Assembly (NCBI RefSeq): GCF_009223885.1
Contig: NZ_CP045144.1
Coordinates: 434,001-498,000, forward strand
Length of the DNA: 64,000 bases
Direction: 5' to 3'
From: Ancylobacter sp. TS-1
Lineage (GTDB): Bacteria > Pseudomonadota > Alphaproteobacteria > Rhizobiales > Xanthobacteraceae
Positions 50,334 to 57,428 of the stretch are shown piece by piece. Within the stretch, counting starts at the first letter, position 1; each line of letters opens with the position of its first letter. The position numbers and the translations under genes were made by a program. The notes under the pieces are model-generated. The model was not told the origin of the DNA and did not search any database. It saw only the letters and a program-made list of their open reading frames with translations.

Positions 50334-50438
50334 CGTCATCCCGGACGCGGCTTTGCCGCGATCCGGGATCGTCCGCCGAATAGGGCCATCTGTCGGCCCG
50401 CGATCCCGGCTCTGCGCTTCGCTGCGGCCGGGATGACG
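50334..50438 (+). repeat. Palindromic element, copy 4 (between sufD and sufS)
   Basis: About 105 bases bounded by CGTCATCCCGG and CCGGGATGACG, with inner hairpins GACGCGGCTTTGCCGCG and the GATCCGGGATCG/CGATCCCGG arms. It has the same orientation as copies 1 and 3, and ends 20 bases before the sufS start. Confidence 0.9.
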
Positions 50439-50458
50439 CCTTAACGAAAGGCCGGAAG

Positions 50459-51703
50459 ATGACCCTCCACCCCGCCGTCGCCGACGGCAGCTACGACGTC
50501 CAGCGCGTGCGGCAGGATTTTCCGATCCTGTCAAAGACGGTCTACGGCAAGCCTCTGGTCTATCTCGACAACGCCGCCTCGGCGCAGAAGCCGGTGCAGG
50601 TGCTGGACCGCATGCGCTACGCCTATGAGAACGAATATTCCAACGTCCATCGCGGCCTGCACTTCCTCGCCAATGCGATGACCGAAGCCTATGAGCAGGC
50701 GCGCGAGCGCTGCCGCGCCTTCCTCAACGCGCCGTCGCTGGAAGAGGTGATCTTCACCCGCTCGGTGACAGGCGCGATCAACCTCGTCGCTTCCTCGCTC
50801 GGCCAGTCGATCAAGGAGGGCGACGAGATCGTGCTCTCCATCATGGAGCACCACTCCAACATCGTGCCGTGGAACTATCTGCGCGAGCGCAAGGGCGCGG
50901 TGATCCGCTGGGTGCCGGTGACGGAGGACGGCTCGTTCGATCTGGAGGCCTATAAGGGTCTGCTCAACGAGCGCACGAAGATCGTCGCCATCACCCACAT
51001 GTCGAACGTGCTCGGCACGGTGACGCCGATCAAGGAAATCGCCCGGCTCGCCCATGAGGCCGGCGCTCTGGTGGTGGTCGACGGCGCGCAGGCGGCAGTG
51101 CACATGCCGGTCGACGTGGTCGATCTCGACGCCGATTTCTACGGCGTCACCGGCCACAAATTGTACGGGCCCACCGGCATCGGCGTGCTCTACGGCAAGC
51201 GGACGCTGCTGGAGAAGATGCCGCCTTATGAGGGCGGCGGCGAGATGATCCGCACCGTCACCGAAGACGGCGTGACCTATGGCGAGCCGCCGCACCGCTT
51301 CGAGGCCGGTACGCCGCCCATCGTGCAGGCCATCGGCCTCGGCGAGGCGCTCGCCTATATGGAGAGCCTCGGGCGCGGGCGCATCGCCGCGCATGAGGCC
51401 TCGCTCGGCGCCTATGCCAGCGAGCGGCTGTCGCGGATCAATTCCGTGCAGATCTACGGCGATGCGCCGGGCAAGGGCGCCATCTTCGCCTTCGACGTGA
51501 AGGGCGCCCATCCGCACGACATCGCGACCGTCATCGACCGCGCCGGCATCGCCGTTCGCGCCGGCACCCATTGCGCGATGCCGCTTCTGGGGCGATATGG
51601 TGTCACGGCGACGTGCCGGGCGTCGTTCGCGCTCTACAACACACATGAGGAAGTCGACGCCCTTGCCGACGCCCTCATCAAGGCTCAGGATCTTTTCGCA
51701 TGA
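50459..51703 (+). CDS. sufS: Cysteine desulfurase SufS
   Basis: This 414-residue group II cysteine desulfurase has PLP Lys234 in GVTGHKLYGPTGIGVLYG and catalytic Cys372 in RAGTHCAMPLLGRYG. Other marks are YLDNAASAQKP and RGLHFLANAMTEAYEQAR. It usually needs a sulfur acceptor (SufE or SufU); no sufE is seen in this window. Its stop overlaps the sufT start by four bases (ATGA), indicating translational coupling. Confidence 0.96.
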   Translation: MTLHPAVADGSYDVQRVRQDFPILSKTVYGKPLVYLDNAASAQKPVQVLDRMRYAYENEYSNVHRGLHFLANAMTEAYEQARERCRAFLNAPSLEEVIFTRSVTGAINLVASSLGQSIKEGDEIVLSIMEHHSNIVPWNYLRERKGAVIRWVPVTEDGSFDLEAYKGLLNERTKIVAITHMSNVLGTVTPIKEIARLAHEAGALVVVDGAQAAVHMPVDVVDLDADFYGVTGHKLYGPTGIGVLYGKRTLLEKMPPYEGGGEMIRTVTEDGVTYGEPPHRFEAGTPPIVQAIGLGEALAYMESLGRGRIAAHEASLGAYASERLSRINSVQIYGDAPGKGAIFAFDVKGAHPHDIATVIDRAGIAVRAGTHCAMPLLGRYGVTATCRASFALYNTHEEVDALADALIKAQDLFA

Positions 51704-52074
51704 GCGAGACCCAGACCTCTGAAAGCCCGAACGCGGCCACCTTCGAATCCGGCATCCCTCAGGAGGAGCTGGAGCGGCTGACCGACGAGATCGTGACGGC
51801 ACTGAAGACCGTCTACGACCCGGAGATCCCGGTCGACATCTACGAGCTCGGCCTGATCTACAAGGTCGACATCGCCGATGACCGGCAGGTGGCCGTCGAG
51901 ATGACACTGACGACGCCGAACTGCCCCTCCGCCGCCGAGCTTCCCGGCATGGTAGAGGGCGCGGTGGCGAGCGTGGGCGGCGTGTCGGGCGTCACCGTGA
52001 ACCTCACCTTCGACCCGCCCTGGGACCAGGGCCGGATGTCCGAGGAAGCGCGGCTGTCGCTGAACCTCTGGTGA
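51700..52074 (+). CDS. sufT: SufT-type MIP18/DUF59 Fe-S maturation protein
   Basis: This 124-residue DUF59 (MIP18) protein reads LTDEIVTALKTVYDPEIPVDIYELGLIYKVDI, with the family DPEIPV motif, then EMTLTTPNCPSAAELPGMVEGAV holding the conserved Cys. SufT proteins help mature Fe-S proteins under high demand and are often in suf operons. It overlaps sufS by four bases and the next gene by four bases. Confidence 0.94.
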   Translation: MSETQTSESPNAATFESGIPQEELERLTDEIVTALKTVYDPEIPVDIYELGLIYKVDIADDRQVAVEMTLTTPNCPSAAELPGMVEGAVASVGGVSGVTVNLTFDPPWDQGRMSEEARLSLNLW

Positions 52075-52505
52075 GCACGGCGCCGGCGGGTGTGCCGCCG
52101 GTCTCCGGCGTGCTGGAAACCGGGCTCTATGTCGACGACCTCGCCCGGGCGCGTGACTTCTACGAGAGTGTGCTCGGTCTGAAGCCGATGCTCGCCGATA
52201 GCCGCTTCTGCGCCTATGAGGCCGGCCCGGCCAGCGTGCTGCTGCTGTTCCTGCGCGGCGCGACGACGACCCCGGTCGAACTGCCCGGTGGCACCATTCC
52301 CCCGCATGACGGGCAGGGCGCGCTGCATTACGCGCTGGCGATCCCCACGGATGCGGTCGAGGACTGGGCCGCTCATCTGGCGGCGCGGGGCGTGGTGCTG
52401 GAGAGCCGGGTCGACTGGCCCGGCGGCGGCATCAGCCTGTATTTCCGCGACCCCGACGGAAATCTCGTCGAACTGGCGACACGCGGGCTGTGGCCGAATT
52501 ATTGA
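52071..52505 (+). CDS. VOC-fold (glyoxalase/bleomycin-resistance) protein embedded in the suf operon
   Basis: This 144-residue protein shows the vicinal-oxygen-chelate pattern: LETGLYVDDLARARDFYESVLGLKPML in the first half, and HYALAIPTDAVEDWAAHLAARGVVLE then ISLYFRDPDGNLVELATRGLW in the second. One metal ligand is probably the Glu of NLVELATRG, and His of LHYAL may be another. It starts with GTG inside the sufT stop (GTGA), so it is translationally coupled to sufT. The substrate and any role in Fe-S biogenesis are unknown. A palindromic element follows. Confidence 0.88.
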   Translation: MSTAPAGVPPVSGVLETGLYVDDLARARDFYESVLGLKPMLADSRFCAYEAGPASVLLLFLRGATTTPVELPGGTIPPHDGQGALHYALAIPTDAVEDWAAHLAARGVVLESRVDWPGGGISLYFRDPDGNLVELATRGLWPNY

Positions 52506-52510
52506 GAATT

Positions 52511-52600
52511 CGTCATCCCGGCCGAAGCGAAGCGGAGAGCCGGGATCGCTCTCCAATTGGCACGCGATCCCGGATCGGCCTGCGGCCGTCCGGGATGACG
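52511..52600 (-). repeat. Palindromic element, copy 5 (between the VOC gene and sufA)
   Basis: About 90 bases bounded by CGTCATCCCGG and CCGGGATGACG, opening with CCGAAGCGAAGCGGAGAG, so its halves are inverted relative to copies 1, 3 and 4, as in copy 2. It begins five bases after the VOC stop and lies about 155 bases before sufA. Confidence 0.9.
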
Positions 52601-52756
52601 GCGAGGTGGAAGCGGCCGGAAAAAGGCCATCCACCCACGTCCTCGCCGCTGCGATGGCTGATCCGCGCCGCGTGATCTTGTGTCGGGTGGCCGTCTGCCC
52701 CACATTAGGCACACCGATCCGCCGGCCTTGAACCGGCGTCGATTAGGAGACGAGAT

Positions 52757-53143
52757 ATGAGTCAGCCCCGCCCGCGTCCCACTGTGATGACGCTGACCGA
52801 CGCCGCCGCCGAGCGCGTGCGGCAGGTGATCGCCCGATCCGACAAGCCCGTGCTGGGCCTGCGCGTCGGCGTGAAGAATGGCGGCTGCGCCGGCATGGAA
52901 TACACGATGGAGTTCGCCGAGGAGGCGGGCCGCTTCGATGAGGTGGTCGAGGACAAGGGCGTGAAGGTGCTGATCGACCCCAAGGCGATCCTGTACCTGA
53001 TCGGCACCGAGATGGACTTCAAGGCGGACAAGCTCTCGGCCCAGTTCGTGTTCAACAACCCGAACCAGACCTCGGCCTGCGGCTGTGGCGAATCGGTCGC
53101 CATTACCCCGGTCCAGCCGGAAGCGACCGGCGCCGGCGCCTGA
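52757..53143 (+). CDS. sufA: A-type Fe-S carrier protein SufA/ErpA-like
   Basis: This 128-residue A-type carrier has the three conserved Cys: Cys44 in VKNGGCAGMEYTMEF and Cys108/Cys110 in QTSACGCGESV. Such proteins receive clusters from the Suf scaffold and deliver them to targets. A GAGACGAGAT-type site precedes the ATG. It closes the suf gene set, but 251 bases and a palindromic element separate it from the VOC gene, so it might have its own promoter. Confidence 0.95.
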   Translation: MSQPRPRPTVMTLTDAAAERVRQVIARSDKPVLGLRVGVKNGGCAGMEYTMEFAEEAGRFDEVVEDKGVKVLIDPKAILYLIGTEMDFKADKLSAQFVFNNPNQTSACGCGESVAITPVQPEATGAGA

Positions 53144-53156
53144 ACCCGGCGCGGCG

Positions 53157-53519
53157 ATGGACGAGGCGGCGATATCGGACATCTTCGCCGCCTTCGGCCC
53201 GGTGCGCTGCCGGCGCATGTTCGGCGGGCTCGGGCTTTATGCCGACGGGCTGATGTTCGCCATTGCTGTCGATGACACCCTTTACCTGAAAGCCGATGCC
53301 GGCTTCGCCGCGCGGCTCGAAGGCGAGGGCGCGCATATCTTCGCCTATGAACGGCAGGGCCGCAGGGTCACGCTCGGCTTCTGGTCGCTGCCCGAGGCGG
53401 CGCTCGACGACGTCGATCTTGCCGCCGACCTCGCGCGGCGCGCGCTGTTGGTCGCGCGTCAGGCGGCCGCCGTGGCTCCGGCGCGGCGCAAACCGTCGCT
53501 AAGCCGCGCGCGCGGCTGA
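53157..53519 (+). CDS. TfoX N-terminal domain protein
   Basis: This 120-residue protein matches the TfoX/Sxy N-terminal domain: FAAFGPVRCRRMFGGLGLYADGLMFAIAVDDTLYLKAD. It lacks the C-terminal domain of full competence regulators. Stand-alone copies are common and uncharacterised; no competence role is inferred. It starts 13 bases after the sufA stop. The basic tail (RRKPSLSRARG) is not conserved-looking. Confidence 0.88.
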   Translation: MDEAAISDIFAAFGPVRCRRMFGGLGLYADGLMFAIAVDDTLYLKADAGFAARLEGEGAHIFAYERQGRRVTLGFWSLPEAALDDVDLAADLARRALLVARQAAAVAPARRKPSLSRARG

Positions 53520-53573
53520 ACCTCCCGCCGCCTGCGCCGTTGCCATGGAGTGGCCAGCCATGGAGCGTGCGGC

Positions 53574-54422
53574 ATGAATCTGGAAGAACTCGGCAATCTC
53601 TTCGTCCTGTACGGGCTCAACATCCTTTATGCGCTGGCGCTGATGGTCGCCGGCTGGTGGGTGGCGGGCCTGGTCGAGCGACTGGTGACGCGCGGGCTGG
53701 AGAATGCCCGGCGGGTCGATGCGACGGTGGTGAGTTTTCTCGCCAGCATCGCCCGCTACGGCGTGCTGGTCTTCGTCGGCGTCGCCGTGCTGCAACGTTT
53801 CGGCATCCAGACCACCAGCCTCATCGCCGTGCTGGGCGCGACTTCGCTCGCCATCGGCCTCGCCTTGCAGGGCACACTGAGCAATGTCGCGGCCGGGGTG
53901 ATGCTGCTGCTGTTCCGGCCCTTCCGGGTCGGCGACGCGGTGGAGGTCGGCGGGCAGGCGGGCACGGTGAAGGGGCTGTCGCTGTTTACCACCGAACTCG
54001 CCACCGGCGACAACATCCAGGTGCTGATGCCGAACGGGCGCGTCTGGGGTGCGCCGATCGTCAACAAGTCGGTCTATGGCGAGCGCAGTTTCGCCTTCGC
54101 GCTGGAGCTGAAGCCCGATTCCGATATCGAACGCGTGCTGACCGAAGGACTGGCCTTCCTGCGCGCCGATCCACGCGTGCGCACGGAGCCCGGTCCGTCG
54201 GGCAGCATTTCGAAGATGGCGCTGGACCGGGTGGAGGTGGGCTTTTCCGGTTGGGCATCGAGCGGCGAGGCCGGCGGCGTACGCGGCGACCTGATTGCGC
54301 GCCTGCGCGAGATCACCCGCGTGCGGGACATTGCGCCCGCGTCGAGCGGCCATGACGGGAATGAGAAGGCGCCGGCCGCGCGGGCCGGCACCGTCGGCGG
54401 GCCGATCAGCCCGCCTTGTTGA
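53574..54422 (+). CDS. MscS-family small mechanosensitive channel
   Basis: This 282-residue protein has three membrane helices (about 8-30, 55-75 and 80-110). The pore helix is Gly/Ala-rich (SLIAVLGATSLAIGLALQGTLSNVAAGVMLLLFRPF), then the beta domain (FRVGDAVEVGGQAGTVKGLSLFTTELATGDN, VLMPNGRVWGAPIVNKS) and a C-terminal alpha-beta part. It should open under membrane tension to release solutes in osmotic downshock. The ATG at 53574 has GGAGCG upstream. Its last 17 bases overlap the 3' end of the convergent helicase gene. Confidence 0.93.
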   Translation: MNLEELGNLFVLYGLNILYALALMVAGWWVAGLVERLVTRGLENARRVDATVVSFLASIARYGVLVFVGVAVLQRFGIQTTSLIAVLGATSLAIGLALQGTLSNVAAGVMLLLFRPFRVGDAVEVGGQAGTVKGLSLFTTELATGDNIQVLMPNGRVWGAPIVNKSVYGERSFAFALELKPDSDIERVLTEGLAFLRADPRVRTEPGPSGSISKMALDRVEVGFSGWASSGEAGGVRGDLIARLREITRVRDIAPASSGHDGNEKAPAARAGTVGGPISPPC

Positions 54423-56022
54423 TCTTCACCGGGCGCAGCAGGAAGGCCGGCAGGTGTGAGGTGTCCGCCGGCTCGTCGGCCGGGGCGCGCTCGCTGCGGC
54501 GATGGGTCAGCGGCGTGACCGGCGCGCGAGCGGGCGCGGCGGCGTGGGCCGGAGCCTTCTCGCGCTCGCGTCCGCGCGGAGCGGGGGCAGCCGGTGCCGC
54601 GGTCGGCGTCGCAGCCTGCGCGGCGTCGCCATCCTTGCCGCGACGGCGGGAGGGACGGGCCGGACGCTCAGCAGCCGGCGTCTCGGTCGTCGGGGCAGCA
54701 GCGACCTTCTCGTCGACGACATCCGCCGGGGCGGGCGTCGCCTCGCTGTCGCGGCGGCGTGCCGGACGGGCGCCACGGCGCTCCTCGCGGCCGGAGTCCC
54801 GACCCGATTCACGGCCGGACTCGCGTCCGCGCGGGGTGCGCTCGCCACGCTCGCGTCCGCCGCGCGCACGCGGCTCGGAGGGCGGCAGTGCGTCGAGGGA
54901 GGAACCCTCCATCCAGTCGATCGGCCGCCCGATCAGTTTCTCGATGGCGGCAAGCGACTTGGTTTCGGACGGCGTGACGATGGTGAAGGCGGCGCCGGCG
55001 CGGCCGGCGCGGCCGGTGCGACCGATGCGGTGGACATAATCCTCGGCGTGGTGCGGCGTGTCGTAGTTGAACACGTGGCTGACCGCCGGGATGTCGAGGC
55101 CGCGCGCGGCCACGTCGCTCGCCACCAGCAGCGTCGCCTCGCCGGTGCGGAACTGGTCGAGCGCCTGCATGCGCGAGCGCTGGTCCATGTCGCCATGGAG
55201 GCAGACGGCCTTGTAGCCGTGCCGCAGTAGCGACTTGTGCACCACCGCGACTTCGCTCTTGCGGTTGCAGAAGATGATGCCGTTCTGGAGGGCATCGGCT
55301 TCGTTGATCAGCTTGCGCAGCGTGTCGCGCTTCTCATAGTCCTCCCTGCCGGAGGCGACGAGAAGCTGGGTGATCGTCGAGGCGGTGGAGGACGGGCGCG
55401 AGGCCTCGATCTGCACCGGGTTCGACAGGAACTGCGCGACGAGGCGCTGGATTTCCGGCGGCATGGTCGCCGAGAAGAACAGCGTCTGGCGGGTGAACGG
55501 CACCAGCTTGCAGACGCGCTCGATGTCCGGGATGAAGCCCATGTCCAGCATGCGGTCGGCCTCGTCGATGACGAGGATCTCGATGCCGGAGAGCAGCAGG
55601 CGCCCGCGCTCGACATGGTCGAGCAGGCGGCCGGGCGTGGCGATCAGCACATCGACGCCGCGCACCAGCTTGGCGTCCTGATCGCCGAAGGAGACGCCGC
55701 CGATCAGCAGGGCGACGTTGATTTTGTGGTTCTTGCCGTAGCGGCTGAAGTTTTCTTCCACCTGGGCGGCGAGTTCGCGCGTCGGCTCAAGGATGAGCGT
55801 GCGCGGCATGCGCGCCCGGGCGCGGCCCTGCTCCAGCAGGGTGAGCATTGGAAGCGTAAAGGCTGCCGTCTTGCCGGTGCCGGTCTGGGCCAGCCCCAGC
55901 ACGTCTCGCCGGGCGAGTACGTGGGGAATGGCCTGCGCCTGGATAGGCGTCGGCTCGGTATAACCTGCGGCAGCGACGGCCGAGAGCACCTTGTCGCTCA
56001 GGCCCAGTTCATCAAAAGGCAT
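54406..56022 (-). CDS. DEAD-box RNA helicase, RhlE-like
   Basis: This 538-residue RNA helicase has a Q motif (GYTEPTPIQAQAIP), motif I (AQTGTGKT), Ia (PTRELAAQ), DEAD (VIDEADRMLDMGF), SAT (FFSATMPPEI) and VI (HRIGRTGRAGR). From about residue 375 it has a disordered tail, first Arg/Gly/Glu-rich (GRESGRESGRDSGREERRGARPARRRDSE split by repeats) and then Ala/Pro-rich, ending LPAFLLRPVKINKAG. Such tails bind RNA or RNase E. It could serve ribosome assembly or RNA decay with RNase E, but this is not shown. Confidence 0.93.
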   Translation of the reverse strand: MPFDELGLSDKVLSAVAAAGYTEPTPIQAQAIPHVLARRDVLGLAQTGTGKTAAFTLPMLTLLEQGRARARMPRTLILEPTRELAAQVEENFSRYGKNHKINVALLIGGVSFGDQDAKLVRGVDVLIATPGRLLDHVERGRLLLSGIEILVIDEADRMLDMGFIPDIERVCKLVPFTRQTLFFSATMPPEIQRLVAQFLSNPVQIEASRPSSTASTITQLLVASGREDYEKRDTLRKLINEADALQNGIIFCNRKSEVAVVHKSLLRHGYKAVCLHGDMDQRSRMQALDQFRTGEATLLVASDVAARGLDIPAVSHVFNYDTPHHAEDYVHRIGRTGRAGRAGAAFTIVTPSETKSLAAIEKLIGRPIDWMEGSSLDALPPSEPRARGGRERGERTPRGRESGRESGRDSGREERRGARPARRRDSEATPAPADVVDEKVAAAPTTETPAAERPARPSRRRGKDGDAAQAATPTAAPAAPAPRGREREKAPAHAAAPARAPVTPLTHRRSERAPADEPADTSHLPAFLLRPVKINKAG

Positions 56023-56242
56023 CTGGGATCAATTCTACGGCCGCGCACCGCTTGCCGTTTCCTCGGGCCGTAACCGGGGGAAGGCTGCTTCGTCGTCGCA
56101 CGGAGCGCATCAGTCGGATAGGATCGGACGACGCGACGCACCATAGGCGCAACGCCCGAGAAGTCAACGAGTTTCGCCGCTGTCAAGGGTCCTCCGGTGC
56201 ATTCGCGACCGGCCCGGGCGGCAAGGGAAGGCAGGTAGCGCG

Positions 56243-56719
56243 ATGAGCCGCGCATTCGTGAAGGAGGACAGCGGCGCCGATTCGCTGCCCGAGCGTCCGG
56301 TGAGCATGAACCGCAACCTCGTCACGCGGCGCGGCCTTGCCCGGATCGACGCCGAGCTGGGCCACTATCGCGAGGCGCTGGCCGGGGCCGGCGCGCGGGC
56401 GGATCGCGATGCCGTGGCGAGCGCCTCGCGCGAGCTGCGCTACTGGTCGGCGCGCCGGGCCAATGCCGAGCCCATCGACCCGCCGCAGGACGGCGAGGTC
56501 ATCACCTTCGGCATGGCGGTGACGCTGGAGGACGCCAAGGGCCAGCAGCGCCGCTTCCGCATCGTCGGCGAGGACGAGGCCGATCCGCGCGAGGGGCGCA
56601 TCGCCTGGGTCTCGCCGGTGGCGCGCGCGCTGACCGGCAAATGGATCGGCGACGAGGTGAGCCTGCCCGGCGGCACGATGGAGATCGTCACCGTCGACCG
56701 CCAGCCGGAGGCGGAGTGA
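56243..56719 (+). CDS. GreA/GreB-family transcription factor with altered tip
   Basis: This 158-residue protein has a coiled N-terminal part (residues about 25-75) and a C-terminal FKBP-like domain (ITFGMAVTLEDAKGQQRRFRIVGEDEADPREGRIAWVSPVARALTGKWIGDEVSLPGG) clearly of the GreA/GreB type. Canonical Gre factors carry an acidic tip motif (GDxxENAEY) that enters the RNA polymerase channel; here the tip region reads GAGARADRDAVASAS. It may therefore bind polymerase without the usual RNA-cleavage stimulation. The next gene begins within its stop or six bases after it. Confidence 0.85.
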   Translation: MSRAFVKEDSGADSLPERPVSMNRNLVTRRGLARIDAELGHYREALAGAGARADRDAVASASRELRYWSARRANAEPIDPPQDGEVITFGMAVTLEDAKGQQRRFRIVGEDEADPREGRIAWVSPVARALTGKWIGDEVSLPGGTMEIVTVDRQPEAE

Positions 56720-56724
56720 GCGCC

Positions 56725-57354
56725 ATGATCGTGCCCCTTGAGACGCTGCTGGTCTTCGTGCCCGCCGCCCTCGCGCTGAACCTGACGCCCGGAAACGACA
56801 TGCTGTTCTGCCTTGGGCAGGGCATGCGCGCGGGTCCGCGCGCCGGCATCGCCGCCAGCCTGGGAATCGCGGCGGGCGGTTTCATCCATGTTTTCGCCGC
56901 CGCGCTGGGGCTGGCGGCGCTGCTCGCCTCGTATCCCGGCGCGTTTGAGGCGATACGCTGGGCGGGCGTGGCCTATCTGGTCTGGCTGGCGGTGCAGGCG
57001 TTCCGCGCGCCGGGGCCGCTGCTGACGCCCGCCGGGGGGATCGGGCGCACGCCGTGGCGGGCCTTTCGCGACGCGGTGGTGGTGAACGTGCTGAACCCGA
57101 AGGTGGCCGTTTTCATCCTCGCCTTCCTGCCGCAGTTCGTGGACCCCGCGCGCGGATCGGGCTTTCTCCAGTTCCTGCTGCTGGGAACCGTGTTCAATGT
57201 CGGGGGAACCGTGGTGAACGCGGCCGTCGGCGGATTCGCGGGCACCATCGGCGGCTGGCTGGAGCGCCGGGAGGGGCTGGCGCGGGCGTTCCAGCGGCTG
57301 ACCGGCCTGATCTTCCTCGGCCTCGCCGCCCGGATTGCCTTCGAGCGGCGATAG
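56725..57354 (+). CDS. LysE/RhtB-family exporter
   Basis: This 209-residue protein has about six membrane helices. It starts MIVPLETLLVFVPAALALNLTPGNDMLFCLGQGMRAGPRAGIAASLGIAAGG, the LysE/RhtB signature with the NLTPGNDM motif. Members export amino acids or related metabolites; the substrate is unknown. A GTG at 56716 overlapping the Gre stop (GTGA) would add three residues and has GGAGG upstream, so it is an equally possible start. It is probably cotranscribed with the Gre-like gene. Confidence 0.9.
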   Translation: MIVPLETLLVFVPAALALNLTPGNDMLFCLGQGMRAGPRAGIAASLGIAAGGFIHVFAAALGLAALLASYPGAFEAIRWAGVAYLVWLAVQAFRAPGPLLTPAGGIGRTPWRAFRDAVVVNVLNPKVAVFILAFLPQFVDPARGSGFLQFLLLGTVFNVGGTVVNAAVGGFAGTIGGWLERREGLARAFQRLTGLIFLGLAARIAFERR

Positions 57355-57428
57355 CTGCCGGCCATGGCGCCGGCTATCATCATCGGCGCGTTTGGCCGAC
57401 GATTCGCGGCAGGGGAGCGGGCGCACCC

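Noticed and set aside
53157..53519. TfoX-like gene as a competence regulator
   Set aside because: Only the N-terminal domain is present and no competence genes are nearby.
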